Below, in pieces: positions 10,570-12,323 of a stretch of DNA of 12,323 bases (the first letter of the stretch is position 1; each line of letters starts with the position of its first letter). Source of the DNA: Acetatifactor sp. (lineage in GTDB: Bacteria > Bacillota > Clostridia > Lachnospirales > Lachnospiraceae). A model generated the notes under the pieces. It saw only the letters and a program-made list of their open reading frames with translations, did no database searches and was not told where the DNA came from. Location of the stretch: assembly GCA_016303085.1 (NCBI GenBank), contig JAEDMI010000058.1, positions 1 to 12,323 of the forward strand, in the 5' to 3' direction. Position numbers and translations under genes: made by a program.

Positions 10570-12159
10570 ATGAACGAATTAACAGCGACCGAGATATGGG
10601 AGAAGTACAGGCGCGGCGTAGATTGGCATCACAAAAATAGCCTGTACACGAAAGCCGATAAATGTCATCGGTTCTACGAGGGCGACCAGTGGAGCGACAG
10701 CAACGGCAGTTTAGGGGACGATCTGGCACGATACAACTTCATTAAACCAACGGTAGATTATAAGACCGCCATGATCGCACAGAACAGCATGGTCATCAAC
10801 TACAGCCCCAACAGCGCAGATGAAACCGAGATGCAAGCCTGCAATCTGTTAAACGGGTACGCGGCAAAAAAGTGGGACAGGCTTAAAATGGACGAAAAGC
10901 TGTGGGAGGTTGTGAAAGAGGGGGCCATCACCGGGGACAGTTTCCTTTATTTTTATGATGACGCTTTGAGCAGTCAGATGTTAGAGACCGATAACGTATA
11001 TCTGGGGGATGAACAGCAGCAGGACATCCAGAAGCAGCCCTACATCATTGTGCAGGAGCGGCGGCTTGTGTCGGACGTGCGGGAAGAAGCCAGGCAGAAC
11101 GGAATGAGCGAGGAAGACATTGAGCAGATACAGCCAGATAGCGATGAGAACGATTTGCACGAGTGGCAAAACGAGGTAAAGGGGGACGGCAGCGAGAAAT
11201 GCACCACTCTGCTTTACATCACCCGTGAAAACGGGAATGTGATGTTCTGCCGCAGCACACAGACTTTGATGTTCCAGAAGCCGCAGGTCATTGAGGGAAT
11301 GAGCCGTTACCCGATCGCCAAATTCACCTGGCTGAAAAAGCACGGCAGCAGCCGAGGGGTTGGTGAGGTGTGGTGGCTTATCCCGAATCAGGTGGAAGTT
11401 AATAAAACCCTTTACCGCCGGACGGAGAGCGTGAAAGCAACGGCCTTTCCCAAGCCTGTATATGTGGAGGGCCAAATTGAAAACCCGGACGGCATTTCCA
11501 CCGTAGGAACGCCTGTCAGGGTGAAATACGGCAATGTGAATAAAGTGCAGGAGGTATTTACATACCTTCAGCCTGCCGCCATCAGCGGGGACGCAAAGGC
11601 ATTGCAGGAAGAGATGATGCAGACCACCAGAGACCTTGCCAATGCCGGCGATAACGCAATGGGCAACATCAACCCGGAACAGGCCAGCGGCGCGGCAATT
11701 GCTGCCGTAAAGGATGCACAGGCCGTGCCCCTGAACGAGCAGAAAAGCGCGGCAAAACAGTTTGTAGAGGACATCGCCATGATCTGGCTGGATATGCTGA
11801 CGGCCTACGGAGTGAACGGAATTGAAACCGAGGAAGGAACGATCACCGCCGCAATGCTGGAAGGGCTGGAACCGGAAATCCGCATTGATGTATCAGACGG
11901 CAATCCTTACAGCCGGTATGCAAGACAGCAGGCGTTGGACAACGCGTTGGCGGCTGGTTTTATCACCTTTGAGGAATATGTGGGCGCGCTGGATGAGGAT
12001 GCGAACGCGCCCAAGGCCAAGTTTGCGGAAATCCTGAAAGCCAGAGAAGCACAGCAGATGCCTGAAATGCCGATGGCAGAGCCGGAAGGAATGACCGCAG
12101 AAACGCCGGAAGCATTTGCCGAGGAATTACCAGTGGAGGAAACATATGCAGCACTGTGA
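10570..12159 (+). CDS. Phage portal protein
   Basis: The 529-residue product would form the dodecameric ring at one head vertex through which DNA enters and leaves. Visible features are an N-terminal helical part with RFYEGDQW (about 34-41), YNFIKPTVDYKTAMIAQN (55-72) and AITGDSFLYFYDD in the clip/wing region, then a stem-like stretch with RYPIAKFTWLKKHGSSRGVG and PNQVEVNKTLYRRTESVKA, and a glutamate- and methionine-rich C-terminus (MPEMPMAEPEGMTAETPEAF). This resembles P22/SPP1-type portals. Length is normal. ATG 10570 follows AAGGGGTGAT closely. It overlaps the next small gene by 14 bp. Confidence 0.93.
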   Translation: MNELTATEIWEKYRRGVDWHHKNSLYTKADKCHRFYEGDQWSDSNGSLGDDLARYNFIKPTVDYKTAMIAQNSMVINYSPNSADETEMQACNLLNGYAAKKWDRLKMDEKLWEVVKEGAITGDSFLYFYDDALSSQMLETDNVYLGDEQQQDIQKQPYIIVQERRLVSDVREEARQNGMSEEDIEQIQPDSDENDLHEWQNEVKGDGSEKCTTLLYITRENGNVMFCRSTQTLMFQKPQVIEGMSRYPIAKFTWLKKHGSSRGVGEVWWLIPNQVEVNKTLYRRTESVKATAFPKPVYVEGQIENPDGISTVGTPVRVKYGNVNKVQEVFTYLQPAAISGDAKALQEEMMQTTRDLANAGDNAMGNINPEQASGAAIAAVKDAQAVPLNEQKSAAKQFVEDIAMIWLDMLTAYGVNGIETEEGTITAAMLEGLEPEIRIDVSDGNPYSRYARQQALDNALAAGFITFEEYVGALDEDANAPKAKFAEILKAREAQQMPEMPMAEPEGMTAETPEAFAEELPVEETYAAL

Positions 12160-12286
12160 CGTAGAAATGCAGGTCATATACAGCAAGGTGGATGAAACCG
12201 CCGAACCTGTTGTTGATATTTTGACTTTCCGCTGCCCGATTTGCGGCGCGGAAGAGAAAAAAGAGTATCCCAGAGTAGCCAAGTGA
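12146..12286 (+). CDS. Small zinc-ribbon protein downstream of portal
   Basis: The 46-residue product starts MQHCDVEMQVIYSKVDE and ends with FRCPICGAEEKKEYPRVAK. H3/C4 with C30-x2-C33 could coordinate one zinc ion. The HCDVEM...V-x-Y-S-K-V...PVVDI...RCPICG form is familiar from small genes after phage portals, function unknown. GGAGGA at 12135-12140 is the ribosome binding site and the gene starts inside the portal 3' end in another frame. The 37 bases after its stop show no recognisable gene start. Confidence 0.76.
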   Translation: MQHCDVEMQVIYSKVDETAEPVVDILTFRCPICGAEEKKEYPRVAK

Positions 12287-12323
12287 GCGTTGGCCGCGCG
12301 GAGTCGTAGACCGCAAATAAAAC

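Noticed and set aside
10238..10729. 163-residue minus-strand ORF opposite the terL end and portal start
   Set aside because: Arginine/serine/cysteine-rich shadow over three well-supported plus-strand genes, with no start signal.
10981..11475. 164-residue minus-strand ORF inside portal
   Set aside because: Entirely antisense to a conserved portal region with no independent start signal or motif.
12287..12323. GC-rich tail considered as a tRNA or terminator start
   Set aside because: Only a 4-bp GCGG/CCGC stem is possible, with no T-tract and no tRNA arms; the stretch is too short to call.

Overview
The window looks like part of a temperate or lytic tailed-phage genome, or an integrated prophage, from a low- to mid-GC Firmicute. 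The small-gene families resemble those of gut Clostridia (Lachnospiraceae-type) phages. This is inferred from gene content: ssb, a DUF6291-type replication protein, RusA, DNA methyltransferases, a DUF1492 late regulator, terminase and portal, all on the + strand. Shine-Dalgarno sequences of the AGGAGG type precede most genes, and starts and stops overlap as ATGA or TAATG. No integrase, repressor, lysis gene, tRNA, IS element or CRISPR array was seen, so the lifestyle cannot be decided from this window.

Layout. (1) 1-1073: the tail of an unknown gene, an HNH-like treble-clef protein, a truncated fragment of a DLT/FGRLTV-type (AP2/zinc-ribbon) phage protein, and a free-standing HNH homing endonuclease sitting directly against ssb. 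(2) 1063-3139: the replication and recombination block, with ssb, two small cysteine-rich proteins, a replication-initiator-like protein carrying internal tandem repeats and a C-run linker, a RusA-like resolvase and a 50-residue membrane protein. (3) 3153-8055: an accessory block with a cytosine-C5 methyltransferase, about a dozen small, often zinc-binding proteins (one Lar-like), a second HNH nuclease and a beta-class N6-adenine/N4-cytosine methyltransferase. (4) 8069-8729: a DUF1492/ArpU-like late regulator, then a promoter with TGCAC repeats phased at 10 bp, then a leader with three hairpins, two of them terminator-like. (5) 8730-12323: the start of the higher-GC packaging and head block, with a DUF5681-type putative small terminase, large terminase, a small membrane protein, a portal and a small zinc-ribbon protein. 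The window ends 37 bp after that last gene, in sequence I do not recognise.

How it works together (inference). The early block replicates the DNA and prepares it for recombination. The two methyltransferases and the Lar-like protein would protect phage DNA from host restriction. The DUF1492 protein would then switch on the packaging and head operon, either at the phased-repeat promoter or by letting polymerase pass the two hairpins in the leader.

The most unusual signal is in the accessory block. Four single genes (at 4546, 5368, 6022 and 7003) are each bracketed by short direct repeats that span the gene junction: stop codon, ribosome binding site, start codon and sometimes the first codons. 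The best is a perfect 21-bp repeat around the HNH gene at 6022. Recombination between two such copies would remove or add one gene and leave its neighbours intact. The block may therefore be built of exchangeable one-gene cassettes.
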